A stretch of 42,081 bases of DNA from Candidatus Brocadia carolinensis (GCA_002009475.1 AYTS01000053.1:1-42081); one strand, 5' to 3'; positions 6,662-16,827 are shown, counted from the stretch's first letter. Notes: generated by a model not told the origin, from the sequence alone. Program-made: numbers and translations.

Positions 6662-8458
6662 ATGCCAGAAACAGTGATAGATCAATGTGGCGGATATGAC
6701 TTGTTAGAAAGTCTGTTTGGCAAAAATAATTCATTAACAAACAGGTCAGGTTTTCAGAAAGCGGATATAAATTCAATTCAGTCTGATCTCGGTAATGAAG
6801 ACAGGAGTGAAAAAGGAGTTATTTCATTCCAGATAATGTTGAAACAGCAGCTAAATGACCATAGAGCTCTGAATATTCCCGATTTGCAAAAATCGACGGA
6901 TACTATGTCAATACCCGCCGTTACGGCACTATTTCAAGATGACATAGAAAAGGCAAATCCAGTTGAAATGAATAATATACACCTGTGTGACGGTGCACAT
7001 AGCATGGGGAAAAATCCTGATATAACTCATTCTTCCAAGGAAAAATCCGATGAATTCTCCTCGTTAACACAAGGAGATGAAAAAGGCGGTGAACAGGAAT
7101 TTTCAGAAAATCAAATAATAGATATCGTCCAAGCATCAGCTATTTTACCCAATGCATGTATAGATTATTCAGAAAATGTAATTAAAGTTAGCAAGCAAAG
7201 TCTTCCAATGAATAATGGAATAGATACCACAAACCCCCAATTTACTATTGATAATTATCTCGGTTTGGATAGTGATAAAAAGGAAATTTTCGCAATTTCT
7301 CTTCCAGAAGGAAAAATAAATAGAACTGATTCACAACAAGTTGAAAAATTCACGCATACGAATAACGCCAGTCTTTTATTCGGCACAGAAACAAACGTCA
7401 TGGACAGCTTTACCTCTGAAAATCAACTCAAAAGGTTGGATGTTGCTGAGGAAAAGCTATTAAAGCATCCCAATAATTTGCAAAAGATGAGTAAGTCAGT
7501 TTTCAGTACTATGCAAGAATCCGGACTTGTAGGTTTGGATACGGATAAGATCAATGTCAGCGAACTTCCTGCAGCCTTTAAGTCACAGTCCCAGCAGATC
7601 ATGCAGGAAATTATGAACACGCCTTTTATTCGAGAAGTACATGTTTTAACCAATACCGAAGAAAGAGACAAAAAAAATGAGTTATCGAATATTAGCGGTG
7701 ATGTATCTTCCAAGCAAAATATTCCCGTCGTTCAACAAACAGATAAGGAAGGGGGTCTGTCAGGAAATTTAACCCAAGGACAAAGTGAAACAAACTATAC
7801 GCCTGTTGATGCGCAGATACAAGAGCTTAGCGGTAGTCATGCAGATACGCAGACAACCACGAATGGTACGCAATTACCTACCATCAACTTTCCACAAGAC
7901 ATGGAGGTATTTTCTGGTAACAGCATGAGTCAATTGTTTTCCACAGAGAGCCGCATAGATAACGAAATTCGCGCATATCACGGAAGCTCGACCACGGGGA
8001 CAGAACAGGTACACAGCAATATTGTAGAACAACTTATCGAAAAAATCAGTATGGTAAAACATGGTGATAGATCAGAATTAAAACTTGACCTTGCTCCTCC
8101 AGAACTTGGAAGTGTAAAAATCCATTTTATCGAAGAAAATGATGAAATCGAGGCAAAAATATTTGTAGAGAATGCGGAAGTCAAGGCTGCTATTGAAAAC
8201 AATGTTCATCGACTGAAAGAATCTGTGGCGACAAGCGGGTTCGATATCCAGAAATTGGAAGTATATATTCAGAATGACAAGAGCTACGATGGAAAATCTT
8301 CGGAAAATTCGGAAACAAAGGACCAACAACATTATCAAGGGAAAAGTCAGGGTGGGAGCAATGAGGATTACTACGACCGTGAAAATGATAGAAGCAATGC
8401 AATGAAAGAAGTAGTTGACGGGAAAACAACGAATTTAATAGTTGATTATATTATATAA
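6662..8458 (+). CDS. fliK: Flagellar hook-length control protein FliK
   Basis: The protein has 598 residues from the ATG at 6662, chosen because GAGAGGA lies 6-7 nt upstream. An in-frame GTG at 6569 would add 31 residues without a ribosome site. The first about 450 residues are low-complexity, Ser/Asn/Gln-rich and soluble, as expected for the exported molecular ruler. The C-terminal Flg_hook domain is clear: ELKLDLAPPELGSVKIHF, then EAKIFVENAEVKAAIENN and GFDIQKLEVYIQND, with a charged tail. FliK measures hook length and switches export specificity at FlhB. flgD begins 10 nt after the stop. Confidence 0.88.
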   Translation: MPETVIDQCGGYDLLESLFGKNNSLTNRSGFQKADINSIQSDLGNEDRSEKGVISFQIMLKQQLNDHRALNIPDLQKSTDTMSIPAVTALFQDDIEKANPVEMNNIHLCDGAHSMGKNPDITHSSKEKSDEFSSLTQGDEKGGEQEFSENQIIDIVQASAILPNACIDYSENVIKVSKQSLPMNNGIDTTNPQFTIDNYLGLDSDKKEIFAISLPEGKINRTDSQQVEKFTHTNNASLLFGTETNVMDSFTSENQLKRLDVAEEKLLKHPNNLQKMSKSVFSTMQESGLVGLDTDKINVSELPAAFKSQSQQIMQEIMNTPFIREVHVLTNTEERDKKNELSNISGDVSSKQNIPVVQQTDKEGGLSGNLTQGQSETNYTPVDAQIQELSGSHADTQTTTNGTQLPTINFPQDMEVFSGNSMSQLFSTESRIDNEIRAYHGSSTTGTEQVHSNIVEQLIEKISMVKHGDRSELKLDLAPPELGSVKIHFIEENDEIEAKIFVENAEVKAAIENNVHRLKESVATSGFDIQKLEVYIQNDKSYDGKSSENSETKDQQHYQGKSQGGSNEDYYDRENDRSNAMKEVVDGKTTNLIVDYII

Positions 8459-8468
8459 GGAGAAAAAA

Positions 8469-8888
8469 ATGGCTGCAGTAAGTACTTCGGGTATAAGTTC
8501 AGAAATCAGTATGGATAAATTTCTCACACTCTTTGTGACGCAATTGCAAAACCAAAATCCGTTAGACCCTACCGACAATTCTGAATTTATGTCGCAATTA
8601 GCACAATTTAGCGCATTGGAACAAGCACAACAGCAGACAGGATACCTTGCAAATATGGCCAGTATTGAAACAGCCTCTTTACAACTAGATCAAATAACTA
8701 TGGCCAGTACATTTATTGGCAAGACTATAAAATACAGCAATGATGGCAGGGGTGATGTAACCAGCACAGGTGTTGTAGAAGGAGTTAAGCTCGAAAAGAA
8801 CGGAACGGTTTCATTTATTATTCATGGAGAATCTGTTTCTATTTCAAAACTCATAGAAGTTAGTAAGCCAGCGGCAGATGAATCATAA
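8469..8888 (+). CDS. flgD: Flagellar hook capping protein FlgD
   Basis: The product is 139 residues. MDKFLTLFVTQLQNQNPLDP, then SEFMSQLAQFSALEQ, is the FlgD N-terminal signature. The short C-terminal part (FIGKTIKYS..GVVEGVKLEKNGTV) is the beginning of a FlgD Tudor/Ig-type region, so this is the minimal version. The start at 8469 follows AAGGAG by 6 nt, and the upstream in-frame ATG at 8442 lies inside fliK without a ribosome site. FlgD caps the growing hook so FlgE can polymerise, matching its place between fliK and flgE. Confidence 0.92.
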   Translation: MAAVSTSGISSEISMDKFLTLFVTQLQNQNPLDPTDNSEFMSQLAQFSALEQAQQQTGYLANMASIETASLQLDQITMASTFIGKTIKYSNDGRGDVTSTGVVEGVKLEKNGTVSFIIHGESVSISKLIEVSKPAADES

Positions 8889-8943
8889 AGGTACGTATTC
8901 AATCAAAATTATTCGGTAAAAAATAATTGAAAGGAGGCAGATT

Positions 8944-10530
8944 ATGGGACTTAGCAGCGCATTATATTCAGGCATATCGGGTATTCGTGCTCACCAAAGC
9001 ATGTTGGATATCATTGGTAATAACCTGGCAAACATTAATACGTATGGGTACAAATCATCCCGACTATTATTTTCTGATATGTTAAGCCAAACGATAGCAA
9101 CGGGATCTAACGGCAACGCGATGCAGGTAGGAAAAGGGGTAAAATTAGCCAATATCTCATCAGATTTTTCGACAGGAAGTATGGATGCAACCGGTAGCGT
9201 TTTTGACCTTGGTATCGAGGGTGAGGGGTTTTTTGTTGTTAATGGTGGCAATAGTAATTTTTTTACCAGGGTTGGTGCATTTGAGCTTGACGAAAACAAT
9301 GTTCTGATTGATAAGAGTTCAAGTTATAAGGTCATGGACACAAACGGTAATGAAATTATTATTCCTATCGATTCAACGGTTTCTGGCCAGGCTAGCTCAA
9401 AAGTTACCGTTAAAGGAAATTTGGATAACGCGCAAACAAGTAATAAAGCGGAAGTATTATTCATGGCTGCTAGCCTAACGGAAAGCGCTGTAGCTGCAAT
9501 AGCAACAACGGCATTAAATGACCTTGATTCAAATTCGACTGATTACTCTGATGGCAACACCATTCGCATTAATGGAACAAAATCAGATGGGAGTGCCATC
9601 CCTACAACTACCTTCACGTATGGTGCTTCTAATGACGGCACAACCGTTGGAGATCTTATAAGTATTATAAATACTGCATTTTCCGGGGATGCTACTGCCA
9701 GTCTAGATGCTTCCGGAAAGATTGTCCTCAAGTCAGATACGGCAGGAAGTGACGAACTAACCCTTGTTTTATCTGACGGTAGTTCATCTGGTTCAGGCGT
9801 AACAACATGGGATAACCACGCATTTAAGGGTTCTACCGTTGAAAGAACGGCAACAATCTATGATTCTCAGGGTGGTTCACATTTAGTTCAATTGAGATTT
9901 ACAAAGCAAATGGACAATCTATGGGATCTTAATGCTTCTATGAACAGCAGTGATGGTACATTTGCCAGTAGTGATAATAAGATCACGGGCATTACATTCA
10001 ACGATGATGGTACCTTTAGTACCAGCGGTGACACAACACTTCAATTTATTTTTAACGGTATCAGTAGTACACAGTCTGTAGCCTTTAATCTTGGTACTTC
10101 AGGGAAAAATGATGGTATTACACAAAACAGAGGCACTTCAAGTGTTGTGGCAAACGCAGATGGTTATGCCTATGGAAGATTCAGTGGGGCCGCTATAGAC
10201 CCAGACGGTGTTGTAAAGATAGTGTATACTAATGGTATTGCACAAGACCTTGCAACGTTAAGGGTTGCCTTATTTAACAATAACAATGGTTTGGGTAAGG
10301 TGGGAGACAACTTATATGAACAGTCAACTACTTCAGGTGAGCCGATGTATGTCACCGCAAATTCAGGTCGATCCGGTAAAATCAGAAGCGGTTTTTTAGA
10401 GAGTTCTAATGTTGATATGGCTGTCGAGCTAACATCACTTATTACGGCACAGAGGGGCTTCCAGCTTAACACAAAAGTCATCACAACGGCAGATGAAATT
10501 TTGGCTGAAATTGTCAATCTAAAGAGATAG
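8944..10530 (+). CDS. flgE: Flagellar hook protein FlgE
   Basis: FlgE is 528 residues and forms the universal joint of the flagellum. The N-terminal rod-type helix has SGIRAHQSMLDIIGNNLANI, then NTYGYKSSR. FDLGIEGEGFFVV follows at about residue 90. The C-terminal coil is ESSNVDMAVELTSLITAQRG, then FQLNTKVITTADEILAEIVN. The central 150-400 region is a long Ser/Thr/Asp-rich outer domain, making it longer than the roughly 400-residue enteric FlgE. AAAGGAGG precedes the ATG. A 485-bp gap without genes separates it from flgF. Confidence 0.93.
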   Translation: MGLSSALYSGISGIRAHQSMLDIIGNNLANINTYGYKSSRLLFSDMLSQTIATGSNGNAMQVGKGVKLANISSDFSTGSMDATGSVFDLGIEGEGFFVVNGGNSNFFTRVGAFELDENNVLIDKSSSYKVMDTNGNEIIIPIDSTVSGQASSKVTVKGNLDNAQTSNKAEVLFMAASLTESAVAAIATTALNDLDSNSTDYSDGNTIRINGTKSDGSAIPTTTFTYGASNDGTTVGDLISIINTAFSGDATASLDASGKIVLKSDTAGSDELTLVLSDGSSSGSGVTTWDNHAFKGSTVERTATIYDSQGGSHLVQLRFTKQMDNLWDLNASMNSSDGTFASSDNKITGITFNDDGTFSTSGDTTLQFIFNGISSTQSVAFNLGTSGKNDGITQNRGTSSVVANADGYAYGRFSGAAIDPDGVVKIVYTNGIAQDLATLRVALFNNNNGLGKVGDNLYEQSTTSGEPMYVTANSGRSGKIRSGFLESSNVDMAVELTSLITAQRGFQLNTKVITTADEILAEIVNLKR

Positions 10531-11015
10531 TAAATGCAGTATCGTGACAGTTCGCAGTGATTAAATACCGGCCTCTTATCGTCTTGGAAACGGTACGTAA
10601 CTGCTGTGAACTGTTACGCCGGGTAGTGAACGGTATAATCAGCATCAAACTATTCTCTGAAATCCTCAAAGTATAGCGGTAAATGAGCATGGTAATGAGT
10701 TTATCGTTTGGAAAATACCTTCTTGTTCTCAATTTTTATAGTTTCGTATTTGAACAACGTGTAAATATTTTAAACAGGTTCTTTCCTGCCAGGAAAAATT
10801 TTTCGACCATCTGGGAAATATTTGATTGTTCTACTCAGAAAAGTTAGTGGAGGCGTTATTCAGAATGCAGTTTATAAGTATCAGAACATATCAAATAAAC
10901 AAGGGTTATAAGAAACAACCGTGATATGAAGTTTTGATACAATATTTGGTATCAAGATTGCGAAGCAAAGAAGGAATGCATAAAGCAATCTTTCCACTCT
11001 ACTTGGAGGAGATAT
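10531..11015. other. 485-bp intergenic region between flgE and flgF with an imperfect palindrome
   Basis: No gene is visible. CGTGACAGTTCGCAG (10543-10557) and CTGTGAACTGTTACG (10604-10618) are inverted repeats matching at 13 of 15 positions, enclosing 46 nt. The rest is AT-rich and may hold an internal promoter for flgF onward, but no confident -35/-10 pair was found. Confidence 0.5.
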
Positions 11016-11738
11016 ATGATTGTAGGACTTTATACGGGGGCATCGAGTATGATAAGCCAGGGTGATTATCAGGCAGTTATAGCACGGAATCTTGCAAATA
11101 TAAATACTGTTGGCTATAAGAAAAATGTTGCTGTTTTTCAATCCCTTATTTCTCAACCACAGGATAAGGATATGACTCATGGTACCGGGAGCACGTTGGG
11201 TACTATCACTACAGACTTTTCACAAGGCACCTTGGAATACACGGGCAACGATCTTGATATTTCAATAAAAGGAGAAGGCTTTTTTGCCGTAAAAGCGGAT
11301 ACTGGAATTTTGTATACGAGAAAGGGGCAGTTTATGTTGTCGCAAGACATGACAATAATAACCCCTGAAGGATGGCCGCTCCTGGGACATGGTGGTGAGA
11401 TTCGGGTTCCACAAAATACGAAGGGCATTACAATAAAAGAAAATGGAAATATTTCTGCCGATGGCAAGGGAATAGACAAGATAAAGATTGCTGCAGTTCC
11501 TGACTTGACTGCTCTCGAACCTATCGGTGGTTGTGCTTACAAATTATCAGATAAAGTACCGCAGCCGAAAGATTCAACTGATTTTAAAATAGCGCAACGA
11601 TACTTGGAACGATCTAATGTAAATGCTATAGATGAGATGGTCAATATGATTTCCAATATGAGAGGATATCAGGTTGGCCACAAAGTAACCGATTCTATAG
11701 ATGATACGCTAAAAAAACTCATTAAAATTGCAACATAA
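11016..11738 (+). CDS. flgF: Flagellar proximal rod protein FlgF
   Basis: The product is 240 residues. GASSMISQGDYQAVIARNLA, then NINTVGYKK, is the rod-protein N-terminus. GNDLDISIKGEGFFAVKA and YTRKGQFMLS are FlgF/FlgG-type core motifs. The end SNVNAIDEMVNMISNMRGYQ is the conserved C-terminal helix. The length and position just ahead of flgG support FlgF over another FlgG paralogue. TTGGAGGAG lies just upstream of the ATG. The gap to flgG is 11 bp. It builds the proximal rod in the periplasm. Confidence 0.88.
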   Translation: MIVGLYTGASSMISQGDYQAVIARNLANINTVGYKKNVAVFQSLISQPQDKDMTHGTGSTLGTITTDFSQGTLEYTGNDLDISIKGEGFFAVKADTGILYTRKGQFMLSQDMTIITPEGWPLLGHGGEIRVPQNTKGITIKENGNISADGKGIDKIKIAAVPDLTALEPIGGCAYKLSDKVPQPKDSTDFKIAQRYLERSNVNAIDEMVNMISNMRGYQVGHKVTDSIDDTLKKLIKIAT

Positions 11739-11749
11739 AGGAGATTTTT

Positions 11750-12529
11750 ATGATTAGGGCTTTATATACAGCTGCTACCGGTATGAAGGCGCAGCAATTA
11801 TATTTAGATAATGTCTCAAATAATTTGGCCAATATAAATACTACGGGATTTAAGAGGAGCCAGGTTAATTTTCAGGACCTTCTCTACGATAAAAAGTTTA
11901 TTGCCGGTTCTGAATCTGCACAGGGCTTCGAGATCCCTTCAGGCATTCAGCTTGGCGGTGGTGTAAGACCAATTTCCACATCTAAGGTATTTAGTCAGGG
12001 AAATCAACAAACTACCAATCGGAACTTGGATGTTGCCATTGAAGGTAACGGTTTCTTTCAGATCAGCAGGCCTGACGGTACCATAGCATATACGCGGGAT
12101 GGTGCATTTGAATTGAATAGCAGGGGAGAGATTGTGACCGCTGATGGTTTACCATTGACACCGAGTATTACCATTCAAGATGCCAAAGAAATTTCAATTG
12201 GAAAAGACGGCGTCGTATTCATAAAGACCTCGGATGGCAATCTTCAGAATGTGGGACAAATTATGCTGGGAATTTTTTCTAATCCGGCGGGGTTAGAGCT
12301 CCTTGGTGGAAACATGTATGCAGAAACTGTTGCATCAGGTTCCCCCATTGTATCAGTGCCAGGGACACAGGGAACGGGCGACATTCATCAGTATGCACTG
12401 GAAAATTCCAATGTTGATACTGTTACGGAACTTGTTAATCTTATTACGGCACAACGCGCCTATGAAATCAATTCCCGTGCAATAAAGGCGAGCGATGAGA
12501 TGTTATCGACTATCAACAATCTGTCATAA
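11750..12529 (+). CDS. flgG: Flagellar distal rod protein FlgG
   Basis: The product is 259 residues, the typical FlgG length. MIRALYTAATGMKAQQLYLD, then NVSNNLANINTTGFKRSQVN and FQDLLYD, form the canonical N-terminus. GNGFFQISRPDGTIAYTRDG is the D1 core. ENSNVDTVTELVNLITAQRA, then YEINSRAIKASDEML, is the C-terminal coil. It polymerises into the distal rod that passes through the L and P rings. AAAGGAG precedes the start. Confidence 0.95.
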   Translation: MIRALYTAATGMKAQQLYLDNVSNNLANINTTGFKRSQVNFQDLLYDKKFIAGSESAQGFEIPSGIQLGGGVRPISTSKVFSQGNQQTTNRNLDVAIEGNGFFQISRPDGTIAYTRDGAFELNSRGEIVTADGLPLTPSITIQDAKEISIGKDGVVFIKTSDGNLQNVGQIMLGIFSNPAGLELLGGNMYAETVASGSPIVSVPGTQGTGDIHQYALENSNVDTVTELVNLITAQRAYEINSRAIKASDEMLSTINNLS

Positions 12530-12638
12530 CGCAATAAGTTATTAAACTTCTCACCGGGGTTATCTTTTTAGACAAGAAAATGAGGATAGTGACAAAATAG
12601 TTTGCTGAAGTGTATTCAAGAAACATGGGGGTTTTGTT

Positions 12639-13611
12639 ATGAAATTAAAGGGTTTAATTTTTTTGCCAGCAATAATTTTTTTTTATTGTACACACAACTG
12701 TCGCTGAGATAATTAAGATTGACCTTAAGGAGAAAGTAGTTTTACCCGAGAAACAGATAGTTCTGAGTGATATCGCCTCTATCTCCTGCAATAACCCAAT
12801 TCTTTTGGAAAAGGTTGGCAATGTTTTTTTAGGCAATACTCCTTGGCCAGGTAATATCAGGAAAATTGAAAGAGATCTCCTTGCAATGCGTCTCATGGAT
12901 GAGGGTATTGATGTGAATGATGTGACATATGGCAGTACAACCGTATCGGTAGTTTCTGCTGAGTCAACTATCATTCGCGGGAACGAGATCCTGGCGGCAG
13001 CTAAGGAATATCTTTTGTCGAATCTGTCTCGTTCCGGAGATGAAATCATCATTGAGTCTGACAGAATGATTCAGGATAAAGTATTGCCTGCCAGTAAAGA
13101 AGATGTTCGCCTGGAGGTAGCACAGGTTGAGACAAACAAAGATAGAGGTAACGTTCAATTAATTGTCCGCATACTGACTAATGATAAACTATGCATGAAG
13201 GTGCCGGTGTTTTTTAACATACGACGGTATGAGAATGTTGTTACTTCCAGTAATAGAATAGACAGAAATGACACATTAACCTTGGATAATCTGATAATGA
13301 GCAGGATGGAGACAACAAAATTATCCAGAACATTGTTTAGTAAGGTAGAAGATCTTGCGGGGAAACGTGCCTTACGTGCGATTTTACCGAATACTCCAAT
13401 TACTCCAGAACTTGTCGATAATTCACCCGCAATTAAAAAAGGTGATCTTATCAAGGTATTTATTCATGCCGGTAATCTTCATGTGGTAACAAAAGGGGTG
13501 GCAAAGGAAGATGGTTGTGTAGGAAAAATTATCAGGGTAAAAAACATTGACTCGAATAAAGACTTATACGGTAAGGTAGAGGATTCAACCACAGTTAAAA
13601 TTGTTTTTTAA
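12639..13611 (+). CDS. flgA: Flagellar basal-body P-ring chaperone FlgA, frameshifted at a T9 tract in the signal peptide
   Basis: From ATG 12639 the frame reads MKLKGLIFLPAIIFF, a signal peptide, then breaks in a run of nine T (12676-12684) and stops. With eight T it would continue IVHTTVAEIIKIDL into the long frame that runs to 13611. The mature part has the SAF/FlgA C-terminal features: NDTLTLDNLIMSRM, the RAILPNTPITPELV segment, KKGDLIKVFIHAGN and VGKIIRVKNIDSNK. The long frame has no good start codon of its own (ATG 12805 would lose the secretion signal). So either the consensus has one extra T, or expression needs slippage. FlgA helps FlgI assemble the P-ring. Confidence 0.85.
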
Positions 13612-13694
13612 CGAAGACCATGAAAAATACAAGGATGCTACAATATTATTCATAGCTTAGTACACCAATTTTACACGAGGAAAGAAAGATAGTA

Positions 13695-14342
13695 ATGATA
13701 AAAACAAAAATAAAATTCGTGAAATGTTATTTTATAATATTTCTTTTGATCGGAATACTATCTTTGACATGCTGCAACAAAGTCCAGGCAGACTCAATCT
13801 GGAAAAAACGTATTGCTACAAATACGAATTTGTTTAATGACAACCGAGCCCGGGGAATAGGAGATATAGTAACGGTGCAAATAGATGAATCTACACAAAT
13901 TACCGGCACAGAAGATTCTACTGCTGATAGTGCGCAAAAACACAGCGTCAATATAGATACTACAGAGTTTCTTACAAAAGTGCTCGGAGATACAAGTGGC
14001 TATTTGCCTAATTATAAATCTGACACAAGTCACAGTTTTAGTGGGAAAGGGGCATACGAGAGCAATCGTAATCTCCATTTAGAACTTACAGCTGTTGTTG
14101 CGGAAGTATTGGCTAATGGAAATTTAATTATTGAAGGAAATCGTGATGTCAATATTAACAGTGAAAAATACAATATCAAGGTGTCTGGAATCATACGGCC
14201 TATCGATATTAATTTAAGCAATGTTATACAATCATCATCAATTGCCAACGCTAATATTGTACTTGAAGGGAAAGGTTTCTTAACAAGGGCAGGGAAACGG
14301 GGATGGTTGAATAGAATCTACGAAGTAGTATGGCCATTTTAG
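13695..14342 (+). CDS. flgH: Flagellar L-ring protein FlgH (lipoprotein)
   Basis: The product is 215 residues. A basic N-terminus is followed by a hydrophobic segment and a lipobox-like GILSLTCCNK near residue 27, so it is a secreted outer-membrane lipoprotein. Core motifs are SIWKKRIATNTNLFNDNRAR, then GIGDIVTVQIDE, and LTAVVAEVLANGNLIIEGNR near residue 140. The end is RGWLNRIYEVVWPF. Presence of FlgH with FlgI and FlgA indicates a diderm envelope with P and L rings. flgI normally follows directly, but here an IS701 relic and a glycosyltransferase intervene. Confidence 0.93.
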   Translation: MIKTKIKFVKCYFIIFLLIGILSLTCCNKVQADSIWKKRIATNTNLFNDNRARGIGDIVTVQIDESTQITGTEDSTADSAQKHSVNIDTTEFLTKVLGDTSGYLPNYKSDTSHSFSGKGAYESNRNLHLELTAVVAEVLANGNLIIEGNRDVNINSEKYNIKVSGIIRPIDINLSNVIQSSSIANANIVLEGKGFLTRAGKRGWLNRIYEVVWPF

Positions 14343-14482
14343 GTGTTGTTTATTAGTACAGACACACTCTTAATTACTGTCTGGAACAATTGTTTGCGAC
14401 TTACATTACCTTGTTAAAAAATGTAAGCGGCGCATTTTTTCTTCAGTCGTTTCGATTTAATTTTAAAATAGCCATGGGCAAG

Positions 14483-15349
14483 TTATTTGTTCTTTGATAA
14501 GGCATTGGTAGAGGCAAATTCAAGCATGGCATTGATAGCCTGTTTGATTTCATTGAAGGTTTTAGGTTTTGTTTCAAGGATTTTCGTAAGATAGACATTT
14601 TGTTTGATCCCGTAGGTAAGAGTCCATGCAACATGACAGAGGTTCCAGTCCCGCTCAATCTTGTTGATGTGTCTGACCTGATAGTGATCAAAGTAAAAGG
14701 TGTCCTTTAATTCCTTGCCAGAGAGAGCGAAGTTTTCTGCAGATAGATCGAAAAGTTTTCTAGCAATTTGTATTTTGTCTTTGACCTGGGAGTTGTTTTT
14801 TTCCTCTGGGGAACTCGCTGGCAGGTAGGGAGTGATATCAATGGGAAAATGCTTTGAGTCTGAAACGAATGCGACTCCGACATTGCAGACCTCTTTTCTT
14901 TTGAGTGGTCCACAATATTGCAACTGTGCACCCTCAGTCTTCTTCGCAAAGGGTTTTGGGCATCCGGTGTCATCGATGGCGAGAAAGCCATTTTTTGTGG
15001 GAGCAGTGGTTCTTTGTTTTTGAATGATTTCCCGTCGTGTGCATTTGATTGCCGGATATCCCATTTTGAATCTGAGAAGAATTATAGAAACTTCTGATAA
15101 TCGGTATGAGTGGCTCTTGCCACTGCAGCAAGGGGGTTTCTTTTGTAATCTTTGAACAAGACATAGATGACCAGGGTAAGCAGGGCCATTAGTTTTTTTG
15201 CTAAAGCAAGAGGCGAAATATTTCAGAAACGTAATTAGCAGAGGGATGTTTGCGCCAAAAATACTCAAATCCTTTGCTCCTGTGGTCGGTCGACCGGAAA
15301 GTTCACAAGTGCAATTCATAGCAGGAGTAAAGGAACAAGTCAGGCGCAA
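14483..15349 (-). pseudogene. IS701-type (DDE_5) transposase relic with large internal deletion
   Basis: On the minus strand, TTAPTKNGFLAIDDTGCPKP, then FAKKTEGAQLQYCGPLKRKE and VAFVSDSKHFPIDITPYLPA, is the N-terminal half of an IS701-type transposase with its first Asp. SAENFALSGKELKDTFYFDH then fuses the LSG segment directly to the far C-terminal ELKDTFYFDHYQVRHINKIE. Roughly 100-150 residues holding the central catalytic region are gone. The first about 90 residues look partly frame-scrambled. It lies between flgH and the GT4 gene and reads against the flagellar operon. Confidence 0.75.
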
Positions 15350-15551
15350 TATAAGTTGAAAATTATTGATTTGTGGTAAGTTGTACCGAACTCTACTTCT
15401 GACTTAAAAAGTATTTTTATATTAACATTTTTTAACCAAGTAATGTTTTTAAGAGATTTATAACGATGTTTTTCTACTTTTCCCATTTTTTTTACGTACA
15501 AAAAATTGTCAAGTAATAACAATATCTGATATTCCTGCCAAGGGTAAGTTT

Positions 15552-16667
15552 ATGAGACAAAAGTATATTTTACAAAAGAAAACTATATTATTTGTTATTC
15601 CTTCTTTAGCAGGGGGCGGTGCTGAGCGTGTTATGGTGAATTTAATCACGCATTTAGAAAGAAGCAGATATGACATACGATTAGCGCTCTTTGAGAAAAA
15701 AGGTAAATATCTTTCAGCTCTACCTGCTTACGTCAAAGTATATGACTTAAAAAAGAAAAACATATGCAGCTACGTAAGGCTTGTTTTCTTATTAGCCGTG
15801 ATACTCCGGAAAACAAAACCAGTTACAGTGGTTAGTTTCCTGGATTATGCTAACATGATCACGATAATAGCTAAATTCCTCTCATTCAGGAAATCCAGAC
15901 TGATTATTAGTTCACGAAGCTTTTTACATAAAGAGCTGATCAGTAAGAAATTTAAAGGGTTAAGTTTTATTCTTTACAAATATTTATCAAGATACGCGGA
16001 TTACATTGTAGTTAATTCTCTGGAATCAAAAAATCGTTTTATCCAATTACTCGAATCAAATCCGGATACCGTACGCGTAATATATAATCCACTGGATATT
16101 AATGCCATAGATAAGCAAAAAGAAGCGCATATAGACTTTGATTTTCTTGCTGGATATATATTAGCAGTTGGACGATTGAGCAGAGAAAAAGGATTTTTGT
16201 ATCTCTTGAGAGCGTATGCATTAATTAAAGAAAAAATCAATGAAAAGCTTGTTATTTTAGGAGAAGGACCAGATGAGCAAATGCTCAAAAGTTTGACTAA
16301 AGATTTGGGAATTCAAAAAGAAGTGTATTTTTTAGGGTTTCAAAATAACCCTTATAAATTTATGAAGAACGCAAGTATATTTGTTTTGTCTTCTCTTAAT
16401 GAAGGATTTCCCAATGTACTTATTGAGGCAATGGCGTGCAGAACATCAGTTGTTGCTACAAATTGTACATCGGGACCGGGAGAAATTATAGAAAATCATA
16501 AAAATGGCATTCTGGTACCACCGGCGGATGAAAATGCCTTAGCGGAGGCCATAGTCGATTTACTTAAGAACAAAAATTTAAGAATGAAATTTTCTGAAAC
16601 CGGAAGAGAAAGGGCAACGGAATTTAGTGTAGAAACGATACTTCCTCAGTTTGAAAAATTATTCTAG
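15552..16667 (+). CDS. GT4-family glycosyltransferase inserted in the flagellar cluster
   Basis: The protein has 371 residues and a GT-B fold. The N-terminal ILFVIPSLAGGGAERVMVNL contains the glycine-rich loop. YILAVGRLSREKGFLYLLRA starts the C-terminal donor-binding domain near residue 200, and SLNEGFPNVLIEAMAC is the E-x7-E nucleotide-sugar signature. The substrate cannot be read. WecA-linked glycan, LPS and flagellar glycans are all possible. The gene has no clear Shine-Dalgarno sequence and splits the normally adjacent flgH and flgI, beside an IS701 relic, so it was probably inserted there. Confidence 0.85.
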   Translation: MRQKYILQKKTILFVIPSLAGGGAERVMVNLITHLERSRYDIRLALFEKKGKYLSALPAYVKVYDLKKKNICSYVRLVFLLAVILRKTKPVTVVSFLDYANMITIIAKFLSFRKSRLIISSRSFLHKELISKKFKGLSFILYKYLSRYADYIVVNSLESKNRFIQLLESNPDTVRVIYNPLDINAIDKQKEAHIDFDFLAGYILAVGRLSREKGFLYLLRAYALIKEKINEKLVILGEGPDEQMLKSLTKDLGIQKEVYFLGFQNNPYKFMKNASIFVLSSLNEGFPNVLIEAMACRTSVVATNCTSGPGEIIENHKNGILVPPADENALAEAIVDLLKNKNLRMKFSETGRERATEFSVETILPQFEKLF

Positions 16668-16775
16668 ATTTGCCAATCTATTCAAATTAATTGTATGAAG
16701 CATATCAATAAACTACAAACGGAAGAAATAGTGTTTGTTCTTCTTGAAAATAGTAGCATTACCTTGATGTTAAGG

Positions 16776-16827
16776 AATTTCAATTACCCCCCATAATCCC
16801 CCAGTAAACTGGGGGGAAACAGGGAGG
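16776..16827. repeat. Dispersed C/G-rich repeat with hairpin (copy 1)
   Basis: AATTTCAATTACCCCCCATA leads into TCCCCCAGTAAACTGGGGGG, then AAACAGGGAGG. CCCCCAGT/ACTGGGGG pair as an 8-bp stem. A near-identical copy lies at 40591-40642 and a partial one at 38312-38333, so it is a genome repeat. It is placed between the glycosyltransferase and flgI and could attenuate transcription, but no T-run follows. Confidence 0.65.

Noticed and set aside
14832..15023. 63-codon + strand frame inside the IS701 relic
   Set aside because: Shadow of the minus-strand transposase codons.
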